DNA of 64,000 nt, from NCBI GenBank assembly GCA_907165275.2, contig OU015665.1, positions 9,114,001 through 9,178,000 on the forward strand, given 5' to 3'. The notes beneath the pieces are model-generated. The model worked only from the letters and a program-made list of their open reading frames with translations. It searched no databases and was not told where the DNA came from. Of the stretch, positions 1 to 11,662 are shown piece after piece. The position numbers and the translations under genes were made by a program. This DNA is from Zygaena filipendulae. Taxonomy: Eukaryota > Arthropoda > Insecta > Lepidoptera > Zygaenidae. Each line of letters begins with the position of its first letter. Position 1 is the first letter of the stretch.

Positions 1-415
1 ATAGACTATTCTTAACGAACCGTCTTTCGTATGATAAGCACAATACATCTGGCATCTCGTCACGAAGCGCATCGGCCCACGCTTACACACACTCGATCGC
101 CGTGCATGCGCGCGCTCGCCTCTGCACAACGTATCCCGAGCGCCAAGCGTATTGTCGAATATCGATATGTCTCTGCACGAATCGTCCTAACGGACAACTG
201 CACATTGACTATGTTTCGCGCCAAGCATAACGCGTTTGTTTTATAGACTATTCATAACGAACCGTCTTCTGTAATGATATAAATCAATACAGTTTTTCCT
301 CAAAACACCTCGTTCGCGGAGCGCATCGGTCCACATACGCATCCATGCAACTTCCGATTAGGTATCGCATTCGCGCACATTCACCTTTGCACAGCACAAC
401 TCGTGTGTAATGAGC
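1..415. repeat. Diverged tandem duplication (two units)
   Basis: The unit starting ATAGACTATTC.TAACGAAC at position 1 begins again at 243. Later landmarks recur in order: GCGCATCGG.CCACA, then C.TTTGCACA. The first unit is about 242 bp and the second about 170 bp, so there are indels between them. It may continue left of the window. The segment is GC-rich with many CG dinucleotides compared with its surroundings. Family unknown. The ORF over 31-246 has no recognisable product. Confidence 0.6.
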
Positions 416-1080
416 AATTTTTATATATAAAAATGTTGATCGTCTTCGCTTATGACACTCTCACGAATGTATAATGCATTTCCGGACTTTAACATTAACC
501 GTTTATACGATTTATGTGCAGCCCGCACGATCACGACGTTTTTTGCATGATAATATTATTTAAAAATCTATATGAGAAAATAAATTTTATATTTGATAAA
601 TGCGCAAAAATATTATTTTATGTGTCCGTTCGTGGCTCCCCCCATGCTCGTTCATCTATTTTCACACATCTATCAACTTATTTCCTCATTAGACTTTTTT
701 GTCTTTCGGACACTTTTGCCACACACCCCTGCGTACGGTGGCGTCGTGGATACTGGCGGTGCGTTCAGCCCTGTTAATTCCGAGACGCCTGAGGTGGGGG
801 GATTCGCGTTTTTCAACTTGCTCCTATAATCTTGAAACTCAACATACATTTAGAATTCACTAATATAAGCATTTTCTTTCATATAACTTTTTGTCCTAAC
901 TCCTTTAGTTTAGGAGTTATTTAACAAAAACATACAAATTTTTACTTATAGTTTAATTTGTTCCGGAACATCCTCTAATAGGTTTATAACGTAATTTAAT
1001 GTATGTATTTCGCTATTTCCTATACTTTTAACTATCTTTTATACATTTATTTAGAACCAAAAAAATTTTGCTAGGCTTTA

Positions 1081-1178
1081 TGTGTCGTCACAACGTCAAG
1101 AGCCCCCACTCCTTAACTTAATGCGTTATATCTTACTATTTTTCAATAAATTGTAAAAGCAAAAAATACGGGTCTAAA
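1081..1178 (-). repeat. M2 MITE fragment
   Basis: The segment from GTCGTCACAACGTC through CTTTAATGCGTTATATC-like sequence to GCAAAAAATACG.GTCT matches the right half of the M2 elements at 45674-46001 and 18186-18515. It stops abruptly where the Helitron-like terminus begins at 1179, so it was probably interrupted or truncated by that insertion. Confidence 0.55.
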
Positions 1179-1497
1179 CTAGCTGTACCCCGCGGTTTCA
1201 CCCACACACACACACACAACAACTTTTTTCCCCGACATCCGATTCCCTATATGTAGCTCCAACGAAAGCTTAATCTAGCTGAAAAAACCGCATGAAAATC
1301 CGTTCAGTAGATGCGGAGATTATCGCGAACAGAGAGACAGACAGACAGACAGAAAAGAGTTTTCAAAACTTTTTTTTGGGCTTGGCATGGGCATGCACGT
1401 TGTCAGGAGTACAGAAACGGACATAGGGTACTTTTTATCCCGGAATTTCCATGGGAACTCCGAAGTTACCGTGTGTGAAACCACGGGGCACAGCTAG
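1179..1497. mobile_element. Two Helitron-like 3' termini in inverted orientation
   Basis: The left end begins CTAGCTGTACCCCGCGG and the right end finishes CGGGGCACAGCTAG, so the same terminus occurs twice, head to head. The left part has an (AC)n stretch (about 1200-1219) and a GACA repeat near 1340. The right part is the common variant with TACTTTTTATCCCGGAA. Each CTAG is followed outward by T, as expected for Helitron ends. Either one copy inserted next to another, or this is a two-ended rearranged unit. Confidence 0.6.
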
Positions 1498-2125
1498 TTT
1501 ATCATATTTCACGTAGGTATATGCACAGGTATAACCGACAATCGATATTATTCTATTTTATTATTATTTTATTCTACTAAAATTCTCGCACTTACATCTA
1601 CCAAACTTCACTGCACTAGATATGACGCTACTGTCAATTTGTTTACGTGAAGTTTTTCAAGATTTCACAATAATTCTTAAATAAAAACTTTTACTTCTAC
1701 CAATTTACAAATAGATTAAATAACAAGAAAATTTGCAAAAGTGTACAAGTGTACCTTTCCACCCATTTTCTAGTTTTTTTTTTTTTACTTTAATGACTTT
1801 TTCTAACGATTTAATCACCACCCACCCACCATTTGCATAAACAATATATTTAAATAATAATTTTCAATCTTGTCTCTACCTACCTTGACACGTTTTTTTT
1901 TCTTCATAATGCTTCCACCCACGCTTACAGACATCGATTTAACTTCTGCCAATCAAGCCTTCGCTTAATTTAGAATAATTAAAACCTTTTAAATGCAAAT
2001 TAAACAGCCCTCCTATACATTTTGTCGCTAGCTCTTACACCAGAACGTACCTGATACAAAAAGTTGCTTTGGGAATTCTGAAATATTTTTGGCACTAGCT
2101 TGTGTATCTTTTTAAATAAAATCCA

Positions 2126-2757
2126 GCCAGGTACGTGTCGGACTGCGCACATTAAGGGTTCCGTACCAATTGCTTCTGTGTTACGCCTTGTGTTAACCTC
2201 AAAATAAAGTTATAAGTTAATTAAGTTAATAGAATTAAAAAAAATATCTAGTTATCAATATTTTGATAATTGTTGGTAAAATACACGTAATAATAAATAT
2301 TATTACTAAGTTTTAAGTTCATAGGTTAACGGAAAGTTGGAAAAAACTTCGATACAAAATGTAAAAAAGCTAACTTTAGCGACTTCTCATGCCTTTGTTT
2401 TCCAATGTTTTAAAAAACAATACCCCACTTAATTCAGTAGAAAAACGAAAAATTTTTACGCCCCCGTTAGCTGTATGGGAGCCCCCTGAAAAATCTTTTT
2501 TGACAATTTGTATAGAATAGAATACACTTTATTGTACACCAAAATAATTTTACAGTATGTTTACAGAAACTTATAACTAAGGGCATTCAAAAGGCGGTAT
2601 AGGTTTGGGTCATTACCTAATATACTTATCTATACTGTAGAAATTTGAAGACTTCTACGGTTTGGCTGCAAAACCCGTGGGACAGACGACGAAGAAACAA
2701 ACACGCGAATGACAGCAATAGGGCTTCGTTTGGACCCTTCGGGTACAGAACCCTAAA
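2126..2757 (-). mobile_element. GTTCCGTACC-type repeat with nested LINE tail
   Basis: The left end has GTCGGACTGCGCAC followed by AAGGGTTCCGTACC, and the right end has CTTCGGGTACAGAACCC. These are the two ends of the repeat seen at 44995-45431, here in the opposite orientation. A minus-strand LINE 3' end, TAGAATAGAATACACTTTAT (from 2513), lies within it. Non-coding. Confidence 0.6.
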
Positions 2758-3049
2758 AATTAATCGCCAAATGTGTTGCTTAGTGCATACCTAACTTCCA
2801 AGCGACTGCACCAAATCGTATAATTTTTTTTTGTGTTCGTTATTGTCAAGACAAGGTTTATATAAAAGTGGTTTGGAATTCCTGCGGGAATTCCGAAACT
2901 CACGCCGGTGATTCTCCGAAACGGTTAAACTGATTTCAGTAGGATTTTCACTGCTAATTAGCTGATATTGTAAGAAGTAAATTTGGCTCCTTTGCAGTTT
3001 CTGCTTGAATTCCCCGACTCACTCGGGTGAAATTGTTGGGCACAGCTAG
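2757..3049 (-). mobile_element. Helitron-like element, subfamily B
   Basis: Close relative of the complete copy at 39328-39627. It shares ATCGCCAAATGTGTTGCT, GACAAGGTTTATATAAAAG and two internal CTCACGC.GGTGA blocks, and ends GGGCACAGCTAG|T at 3049. The TC-containing 5' tip is not obvious, so this copy is slightly truncated. Confidence 0.65.
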
Positions 3050-3554
3050 TAAATAAATACATAAAGCCTCATAACTAAAGATTAATTAGGACTCTAAAGT
3101 GTTAACTGTTTAACCTTTCCTAAAAATAAAATAAAATAAAACTTGTGATACCTGAAGAGCTTATAAATATTGTAGTACGTAATTAATTTGGGTACCTACC
3201 TAGTATTCGTCGCATCACAAATATTTAGCAAACATGACATCAAGCCTTAATATAGAAAAACATGTGCTCGTAACAATTCGTCGTCACAGAAGGAATGTTC
3301 CCAACATACGATTTCCACTCACGTTTCCAATTTAATTCTCGTACCGGTACCTTTCACTTCGCACCCATCGCAGTCAGCAGATGTAGATATGATCTCACAA
3401 GCCGTGAGACAAGCAAGAAGCAGTTCGGGTCATTAACTCGAATTTAATAAACTCTATTTCAAGTATTGTGTTTATCGCTTCTGTTTTAATAAATTTTATC
3501 TTCTCTGGTATAAATTTTATCCGTTTAAAGATAAAGATAATTTCAGAGATTTCA

Positions 3555-3655
3555 GAAATTCCGGGATAAAAAGTAGGTACAACGTGTATGCAAAATTTCA
3601 CGATGATCCATTGAGCCGTGAAAGCGTAACAAACATACTTTCGCATTTATTTATA
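3555..3655 (+). mobile_element. Helitron-like fragment
   Basis: Contains AATTCCGGGATAAAAAGTAG, then GCAAAATTTCACGATGATC and GTGAAAGCGTAACAAACATA, in the order seen in complete copies. The CTAG terminus is missing. Confidence 0.55.
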
Positions 3656-4156
3656 TGTTACGTAAAACTAATCTATTTATCAGTACCGTTGTAGACTTTA
3701 AGACTTGTCTAACGTCTACGAACGTGCTACGAAGTGCTACGTGTTACACGAACTAGTAGCATAGACCATAGTTTTTGTAGAGTGTGATGTTTAAACTGTT
3801 ATGACATATAGGCAAAAAATTGCACTTGGCTAAAAAGGAAGTTTCTATAATATACGGGGTGTAAATTATAACCAGAAATTATATCTAAAATTCGTGCTTA
3901 CATTATTATTGTAACTAACAAAAATATACTTAAACAAGAAAAACATGCTATATTACGTGCTACTATTTAGCGTGCGGAAAGTTGACGATTGCGCACTAGT
4001 GCTTTTTACATTACCAATTAGAATGTATCTATAGACCTTTAATACCTATAATATCATTGTCTATAGGTTTATTTTTTGTATAAGTACACCAAATTGTTGA
4101 AAAGACGCAACAGCGGCGATTCCAGTCAGCAGCGTTTCGCTTGTTGTGTCACGTGT

Positions 4157-4549
4157 AGGGTTGACACCTTTTTTTTGGAAAAAATATAGTATTTTTTCGA
4201 AAAAATGATGAAAAAATATTGTACCTTTGGGAAAAGCAAGGAAAAAAATAGCAAATATTAATTTTTAATCAAGATATTGTATCGGGCAGCATTCCTCTAT
4301 AATTTATTGCTAGTTTAACAATTGACATTTTGTTGCCAATTTGCCAAGTATGCGTTTCGTTCTGAAATTCCCCGTGCTGCGCTGCTGATGAGTGCCAGGC
4401 CAGTCACAGTTAATATAAAAAGCGCGACAGTTGAATTAGGGATAAAAATATAGTATTTTCGTACTATATTATTTTTCTATAATATATGTATGGTACAATT
4501 GACTGAAATATAGTACGATACTATATAATATAGTACGGGTGGCAACCCT
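4157..4549 (-). mobile_element. M1 MITE with perfect 10-bp target duplication
   Basis: 393-bp non-coding element with ends AGGGTTGACACC and GGTGGCAACCCT, AT-rich arms rich in ATAGTA and a conserved GC-richer core (GCGCTGCTGATGAG region). It is flanked by identical 10-bp repeats TGTCACGTGT (4147-4156 and 4550-4559). Related to the copies at 12211, 43329 and 50265. A 9-10 bp duplication is the size made by Mutator-like transposases, but the superfamily is an inference. Confidence 0.8.
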
Positions 4550-4746
4550 TGTCACGTGTGTACCTGCCGAGCTTTTTTGATTATATGATCTTCAATGGAT
4601 TATGGATGCACTTGTTGCTAGCTAAAGAGGCCACTCCGACATTCATTTAAGGGATGATAAGTTCAAGACAGTGATGAGAGTGTACCTAATAGAGAGAAAT
4701 ATAAAAACCTCAGCGACCTTTCGGTCACTGAGTTTTTTTTTATTTT

Positions 4747-5147
4747 TTTTCATTACTCATACTCGGAAAGTAGGTCTGAAGTTGCCTGAGAAGCGGGTTG
4801 AAAGTAACCCTTTTCAGCCCTAGGGAGAATCGCTTTCAACTGACAACTGTCAAATTATTAAAAAAAACTAGGTCTATTTCCACATTTCTATTGAACCATG
4901 TTCCAACTTTCTATACAGCCAGCGCGATGTAAAATTGAAATAACGTAAAGTTTAAGTAGGTATTAATTAAAATAAAATTCACTCATTTTTTCTTTAGCTA
5001 ATTCCTATTTTTATTTTGACTTTCCTTGCATTCGTAATGAAAAGCACAGTGTATGTTATCCTCGGGAGAAAGACTTATTTAGTCCCTCGATCTATTGGCC
5101 AAACCCCGTCTCGGGGCTAAATAAGTTACTTTCTCCCCTAGGATAAC
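4747..5147 (-). mobile_element. M3 MITE (full copy)
   Basis: About 400 bp, matching 58862-59284 in reverse and 40177-40467 in part. TIR-like ends are TTTTCATTAC...GGAAAG (4747-4770) and CTTTCC...GTAATGAAAA (about 5022-5045). Beyond the second TIR a stem-loop module is attached (5058-5147: GTTATCCTCGGGAGAAAG paired with the CTTTCTCCCCTAGGATAAC arm). Non-coding. Confidence 0.7.
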
Positions 5148-6000
5148 AATGTACTATTAAATGTACCTATATCTACCTATAGATAAAACAAATTAGAGAT
5201 AAATTCATATGACAGAATTTGATCAGTAAAAATACTAAATCCTAATATATAAATGCAAATGGACTTTTTTTCTTGTTGTTTTACGCTTCCACGCCTTAAA
5301 CAGTACTTTTTTTTCTAAATAAAAGAGAAGATATCCTTTTTTTATATCTCTGAAAACGTGTGTGCGAAATGTCACGATAATAATTAATCGATTGGGTAAT
5401 TAAGGCTTAAAAAAATAACATATTATAAAAAAAAACAAATTTTTTGTTGGTAATGCAATCACTTATAATGTTCAAAAAGTTCTTATACATTTTATTAATG
5501 TTAGTACCTAATATTATAAGTTAGGATAAATACTATTTAAACTGCATACACTAATTTAAGATGGGATAGGAATGAAGCTAATTTCCGAAACGAATATTGC
5601 ACGCTTGATGATTTTCGACGACAATAAATACGTATTCGGTTATGAAGAATTCCCTCTGAGGAATCGTTTACATAAAATTCACATTCACGAATTCGCGTTC
5701 AATTATCATGTGCTATTAATTTTTCCCGCTTAAATGATGCTGGCAATATAACTTTATTAAAACATTTTTCGTATTATTTATATGTGACGATAATTGAATT
5801 AATTGAATTAATATCCTGATTACTATATTACATATTATTTACGGATTTTTTTAGACAAGAGTCTTTCAGTCGGCCTAATGTGAAATTATATAGGTAGTAA
5901 CACCTTGCCCCGTGGTTCTACCCGGGTAAATTTCGACATTCTCTAAGGCACCCATTGTACCTACTGTTAAATAATTTAGAAATTTAGCGTATTTTATGTA

Positions 6001-6207
6001 CTAACTGTGCCCCGCGGTTTCACCGACGATAATTTCAAAGTTCCCGCGGGAATTCCGGGATAAAAATTACCCTATGTCCTTCTCTGTACCCCTGACAACG
6101 TGCATGCCAAATTTCATCCAAATCCGTTCAGCCGTTTTTGCGTGATTGAGTAATAAACATCCAAACACCCAAACATCCACACTTTCACATTTATAATATT
6201 AGTAGGA
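6001..6207 (-). mobile_element. Helitron-like element, complete
   Basis: 207 bp. On the minus strand it starts TCCTACTAATATTATAAATG and ends ...GGGGCACAGTTAG (CTRR-type end). Flanking bases are A and T, so it sits between A and T. The interior has the hallmark CCGGGATAAAAA and ACCCCTGACAACGTGCATG blocks. Confidence 0.75.
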
Positions 6208-8006
6208 TAGTAGGATTAATCCAAAAACATTTTGTATATATTTTTTTTTAATTCCGGTACTGATTTTAAGTTCTCTCCCACCGTTGCCAAAGAAGTTTTA
6301 TAGTTTGTACTTTAATCCTTACCTAAGTCTGTGACGAAAGATATTTCACGCTCCAGTATAGGTAACTACAATAAATAACTAAACAAAAATATAAACTTTC
6401 TCTCTAAATGGTTGTTCATCGCTTAATTTTAATTCATGAGATTACTATAAATTGTGTAACACAAATAAGACGAAAGTCCAAAACCCCACTACCTTTCGCA
6501 TCCACCCGTGCTATTTACATACGAACGACAATTAAATTTGACAGTCGACGTTCTGTTAAAATTATTAATTAAAACTAACTAGGTACTTCTAATACGAGGG
6601 TTTGTGGATTACATGTAATTTGGAAATTCCGACCGGACAAAAGGTAAACAAGTGGAGTTAAACGAAACGACGAAAATAGGACGGAGTCATGTTGAAAAAC
6701 TGGCAAAAGTTAAGGTGGTTATACAAAGTGAACATTCGCCGGACAGGCTCGCCTAAGTAAAGGGCGAAAACTCGAGTCCACTTGATTTCTCACCAACGAT
6801 AAGCTTTATGCTTTGTATCGTTGAAATAAATATATGTAATGTTAGGTTAGTGACATATTAAAGCTCTTAATAATAATTCATGCTTAATTGCATAAACATT
6901 TAACTAATCTGCATGCCTTCTGGTGTTGCAGATGTCCATAGGCGGCGGTAATCACTCACAATCAGGTGTACGTACAACTTGCCTGTTTGCCCCCTATGAC
7001 ATAAAAACAACTTATGAAACATATATTTAAAAAAACATCGATTTATGCAAGTGAGAGGTGAGTTTATGGTAGTAAATGAATTTAAGGTATGATCCATCGA
7101 CAGTCGACGCATTATTTTGATGAATAATGTACCTACTGAGTTTTTTTTCTTCTAATATTTTGAATTTATTATTTTTATTATTATTATTTATTATTATATT
7201 TTTAATATATTAATTAATGTCCCTTTTAAGTCATCCAAGCTGGGAAGCAGAACCACGTTCATCATAGGCACTAAGAACAGAAACCGTAAGCTTAGTGACG
7301 GAATCCAAATGTCTCGTTTAGGTGAGATACCTATTTCAATTTACCGGTCCGAGTTCGCACCGAGTGACAGACTGCTTTCTTTCAACAAGCACCCTGAGTA
7401 GGGAAAACTACTAGTCATTACAACGGTTTCCCGTAATGAAGAGTAGAGAAACAACTTTGTTTACATATGAATTGTATACCAGCCTTCGTAGGTACAATTC
7501 GGATAAATTATGCGTACAATTCCATATCTTTCACTTCCTATATATAACAGCTACTTTTCTGTACATAATATTTCCTTTTCAATAAACAAGGTACTTATTC
7601 ACTACGATCATAACACGTTGCGATATGAAAACCTAGCACGAATATTATTTTCCGCTAGTGCCTAAAGAAATTTCACTACAAAAATATAGTACTTCATCAT
7701 CAGTTCCACTTCTTCAGATTTTGCTAATTTAAAGCAAATAAACGATTTACTGTAAAAAATACCCCAACCTGTGTACCTATAATTTTTGAAGAGTTCCCTC
7801 GATTTCTCCAAGATCCCATTATCAGATCCCGATTTGGTGGCAATGGGACTAACTTGGGAGTATATGTACCTACCCTTTCAAATGTAGATACCCTATGTAG
7901 ATACCCTTTCAAACAAAAAAAGAATTTTCCAAATCGGTCCGTCTTCGAGTAATCGATGAACGACATAAAATATAAAATAAAAAAAAACCATACATACAGC
8001 CTAATG

Positions 8007-8040
8007 CAGAACCTCCTCCTTTTTGGAAGTCGGTTAAAAA
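8007..8040 (-). repeat. AACCGACTT-type repeat end
   Basis: TTAACCGACTTCCAAAAAGG reads on the minus strand here, followed by AGGAGGTTCTGCATT. The same sequence recurs at 57861-57911 and, on the plus strand, at 8970 and 52619. A widespread lepidopteran dispersed repeat whose class I cannot assign. Confidence 0.5.
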
Positions 8041-8166
8041 GGACCCTACATCACTAAGAAACCTTGTAACTTTCTATAGGTGAAATAATTTTTAAAATCG
8101 GTTAAATAGTTTTTGAGTTTGTCCTTAACAAACAAATGAATACACAAAAAAATCTTTATAATACCA

Positions 8167-8338
8167 CTAGCTGTTCCTCACGTTTTCACACGCGATAAGT
8201 TCGGCGTTCCCACGGGAATTCCGGGATAAAAAGTACCCTATGTCCTTCCCTTAACCCCTGACAACGTGTACGCAAAATTTCATGATGAACGATTGAGCCG
8301 TTAAGGCGTGAAAGCGTAACAAACAAACAAACAAACAA
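8167..8338 (-). mobile_element. Helitron-like element, 5'-truncated
   Basis: Starts at the CTAG terminus (8167), then CTGTTCCTCACG, CCGGGATAAAAAGTACCC, and CTGACAACGTGTACGCAAAA, ending in an (AAAC)n run near 8320-8338 in place of the usual TC tip. Confidence 0.6.
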
Positions 8339-8969
8339 CAACCGTTGTGGCAATCAACTAATTTGTGATTTTTTGCAATCTAGTTCTCCTGGGATTACAT
8401 TACAGTTACGTGCATTGCGGACAAGGAGCGTTGTTGGTCATAAAGAATTAGGGCCCAGCCCATCTCACTCTCTAGAAGCAAACTTTTCTTTCAGCGTGAT
8501 CACTTAAGTTTGTCGAGGTCCAAACATTTGCAGGGGAACGAAAGTGGAGCCAATACCGAGAGTGATTATACTAACGGAAAAAATACACCGCTGATTGATG
8601 AAGGATATTCTCCAAAATAAACTCTTGGGTAGAAAAAAGTAGGCAGTAATTAGTTACTACCGACAGATTTACTCTTGTAAACAGCGTTTCGTCAGGAACT
8701 CTATGTCCCAAGATAAAAAAATCGATCTTGTATGTACTTAAGGTAGGTACCTACCTATCTACTGTCGATTCCATTACGAATCTTAAGTAATAAAGAACTT
8801 TTGATGAGAAAGATAAATTCTTACAAACAAACTTATCCTCGTATAGTATTATATTATCTGTGTCCTCGTTATACTATTATTTAAATATATAATATGTATA
8901 AAATATATAATTTAAACTATTTAGTTGCGGCCCGAGAGTAGTTTATATAATTTTTTTTTTATATTATTT

Positions 8970-9195
8970 TTAACCGACTTTAAAAAAGGAGGATGTTATG
9001 AAATCGGATTTTTATTTATTTTTTATGTCACTATGTCCGGGCATAACCCCGTCGTCGTATATAGATAAATTCTTTATTGTTCGAAAGGGATTTATTCCAA
9101 AATGGTCCCATTTAAATTTTATAGATCTGATGATGAGTTTCGGAGACAGACAAAGTAGCACATACCTACCTACCAATAATAATATTGCCTACGTG
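8970..9195 (+). repeat. AACCGACTT-type dispersed repeat
   Basis: Begins AACCGACTTTAAAAAAGGAG and shares downstream blocks with 52619-52815 (a GAT.TTAT..GTC stretch, AAATGGTCCCATT.AAATTT, GTTTCGGA.ACAGACAA). The ORF at 8998 lies within it and is not a gene. Confidence 0.5.
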
Positions 9196-9723
9196 CATCT
9201 TTGTCTTTCGAATTAAATGGGTGATTTGTTGTTTTTAACATTTTAGTGTAGTGCATTTGTGTGTTTCCTTAAAATATAATGTATTTGCCTTATGTAGATA
9301 TACTTCGATTCCTTTTGAATAAAATCTCATAGAAAACATTACTTACGATTTATTTTTTATAGCTAGTACGGTATTAAGAGTAGATACATATAAAAGAACC
9401 TAAAACTTTTTCATATCAGAAAAGCAAAGTTATAAAAATGTCCAACGGGTTTTTTTTATACTGAGACCGTCGTTGGCTAGAGATCGAAGCACGGCCACGC
9501 TCGAATTATTCGTAATCCGGGGGGATCGTATTATAATAATATAATTCCAACTTATTCCGATAAAACTTCTGAAAATAACCTTGAAGAAACCATATTTTTA
9601 ATGCTTGGACCACGAAATATTTCGACGATGGAATATTAGCTTGTGTCAAGAAAATAATAATGATCAAAATTCAAATTAAGATACCTACTGCACGAACCAA
9701 TCTGAAACGAATTTATCTCAAAC

Positions 9724-9935
9724 TAGTTGTAAGGCGGTTAGCAGCGGTTTTACCCGCGATATTTTCGGAAATCCTGCGGTAATTCCGGAATAAAAGTACC
9801 CTAATATGTCCTTCTCTGTACCCCTGATAACGTGATATTTTTTTGACTAACAAATTGTATATACAAAATTTCATGATGGTCAGTTGAGCCATTGCATTGA
9901 AGCGTGAAAGCGTAACAAACAAATAATAGTAGTTT
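9724..9935 (-). mobile_element. Helitron-like element, degenerate
   Basis: CTAGTTGT...GCGGTTTTACCCGCG at the left, then AATTCCGGAATAAAAGTACCC, a 24-bp local insertion around 9828-9850, and GTGAAAGCGTAACAAACAAAT. An old copy. Confidence 0.55.
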
Positions 9936-9956
9936 ATGCAACTGTCATATAATGAA

Positions 9957-10246
9957 GGGTATTAAAACACGAGTGTGAGTTTATGAAACGAGCGCAGCGA
10001 GTTTCATAATAGTAACGAGTGTTTTAATACCCGTGTTATATGCAGTTGCATACACTACTTTATCTTCACTAATGCAATTATTCAAACAACAAGAGTAAAA
10101 GCATTAAATTAAATTCACGCGTACGTGTATTGTCACAGTGATTTTGCCGCCATTAAAATCTAACCAATGAGAGCGCAGCTGCGCGCATCAATAAAACGCG
10201 ACCAACCTGATTGGCCCTGCAATCAAGTTGGTCGCGTTTTATTGAT
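9957..10246. repeat. Two strong inverted repeats (foldback element)
   Basis: Hairpin 1 (9957-10032) pairs GGTATTAAAACACGAGTG with its complement CG.GTGTTTTAATACC around a palindromic GAAACGAGCGCAGCGAGTTTC core. Hairpin 2 (10187-10246) pairs ATCAATAAAACGCGACCAAC with GTTGGTCGCGTTTTATTGAT, a perfect 20-bp stem. Between them is a CG-rich segment with GAGAGCGCAGCTGCGCGC. Probably a MITE, family unknown. Confidence 0.6.
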
Positions 10247-10432
10247 GTTATAATGAAATTTTACGATATCGATGTGGATATTATACCATCATGTGAAATT
10301 GCTTAAATTGAGTGTTTTGTTGTCTGCGCTATAACAGTAGTAATTATAAGTCAAGTATTGGAAACATAAGTAGAATGTTACAACATTAGTGTAGATAAAC
10401 AAACAAACAAACTCACTTTCGCATTTATAATA

Positions 10433-11564
10433 GGAGTCTTTAGTCGTTTCGCACCACGAGCGGTTCGGACCGCGGTACGAATCGCCCAAGTACGATTTCT
10501 GAATGGGTCGATTCGCACCAGAATTTTGGAGCGGTGCGAATGAGTCAAGGTTTCTTTTGGTATGGGTCGATTCGGACCACAGAGCGAAACTACTCAATAC
10601 TCATATCGTATATCCGATTTGAATTTTAAGGATTACATTTATTTATTCGTACATATGTAAAAAGGAAAGTGGTTAGTGAAAAAAGAAACAAAATATGCGA
10701 TGTTATAGTCATATTTAAAAATATATAAAATTCACTTGTATTGTAGTAGTCTGTCGATTAAAAAATAAACAATTATAATATAAGTATACTTGTCTAAAAC
10801 AACTGGTTTCAAGTAGGTATGTATTATTATAAAAACAAACATGACTAATAATCACTGCAGTTATAAATCTTGAAAAATCAACAAAGATAAAAACTTGTAA
10901 ACTTAGGTATACTAAAATCGCCTGGTCTGTTTAATTTGCCAGAGTAAAAGCTGGTGTTTTTTGTATTCCCGAAAAAATTGCAATATTGGATTTTCTGGAA
11001 TGATATTTTTATTTTTGCATTCCATGACTCCACCATATTATTGGTTCCGTCACTATGATGTCAATAAATGCATCTCTTACATTTCCATCCCTGCTTCTCC
11101 TCTAGGTGGATGATGATAAAGTCTCGTGCAGAACTATAAATGGATTTGGTTTCACTTTGAGTATTTTTTTTACTTAGTAAATACATTAATATTTAGTATC
11201 TACTAAATAAAAATAATAATAATTTTACAGTGCAAAAGCAACAAAATTTTACGTAGTGGCCTTATGACAAATGTAACTTATAAATTATTCTGTTTTTCTG
11301 GTATTTTGTGCGTGGTTTTACTATGAGAAATGTGTAATAAAAACTACATATCTTTCCTGTCCGAAAATTCACCAATCCAAAAAGACTACTGTTTCCTACT
11401 GTGGTCCGAATCGACCCATTACAAAAAGTTCTTGGGCGATTCGAACCGCGGTGCGAAAGGACCCATTCAAAAAGAGCTCTTGGGCAATTCATACCGGACC
11501 CTCAGACGAAATAAAGACCGGTCCGCGGTCCGAACCGCTCGCGGTGCGAAACGACTAAAGACCC
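10433..11564. mobile_element. 1.13-kb long-TIR DNA element with 7-bp target duplication
   Basis: The ends GG.GTCTTTAGTCGTTTCGCA and TGCGAAACGACTAAAGACCC are inverted and continue as subterminal inverted repeats for about 150 bp (CGGTTCGGACCGCGG, GGGTCGATTCG.ACCA). The motif GGTCCGAATCGACCC and its reverse recur several times in each arm. Direct repeats TATAATA flank it (10426-10432 and 11565-11571). The interior (10600-11330) is AT-rich and holds no intact ORF, so it is non-autonomous. It has inserted into the TTTATAATA tip of an older Helitron-like copy. The 7-bp duplication rules out TA and TTAA superfamilies; the superfamily is otherwise unknown. Confidence 0.8.
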
Positions 11565-11662
11565 TATAATAGTAGACTAGATACTTACCTAAGGATTAAT
11601 TCAAAGCAAGTTGTCTCAGTTGATTAAGTAAAATAAATATACCTAACAATCTTATTATACTA

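Noticed and set aside
31..246. ORF of 71 codons at the left edge
   Set aside because: Lies in a diverged tandem repeat, has no domain, and the second unit does not preserve the frame.
5058..5147. Hairpin resembling a transcription terminator or riboswitch
   Set aside because: Part of a dispersed M3 MITE in a eukaryotic genome, not a bacterial regulatory element.
10600..11330. Possible transposase remnant inside the 1.13-kb TIR element
   Set aside because: Short minus-strand open stretches near 10950-11100 are broken by stops and match no family I can name.
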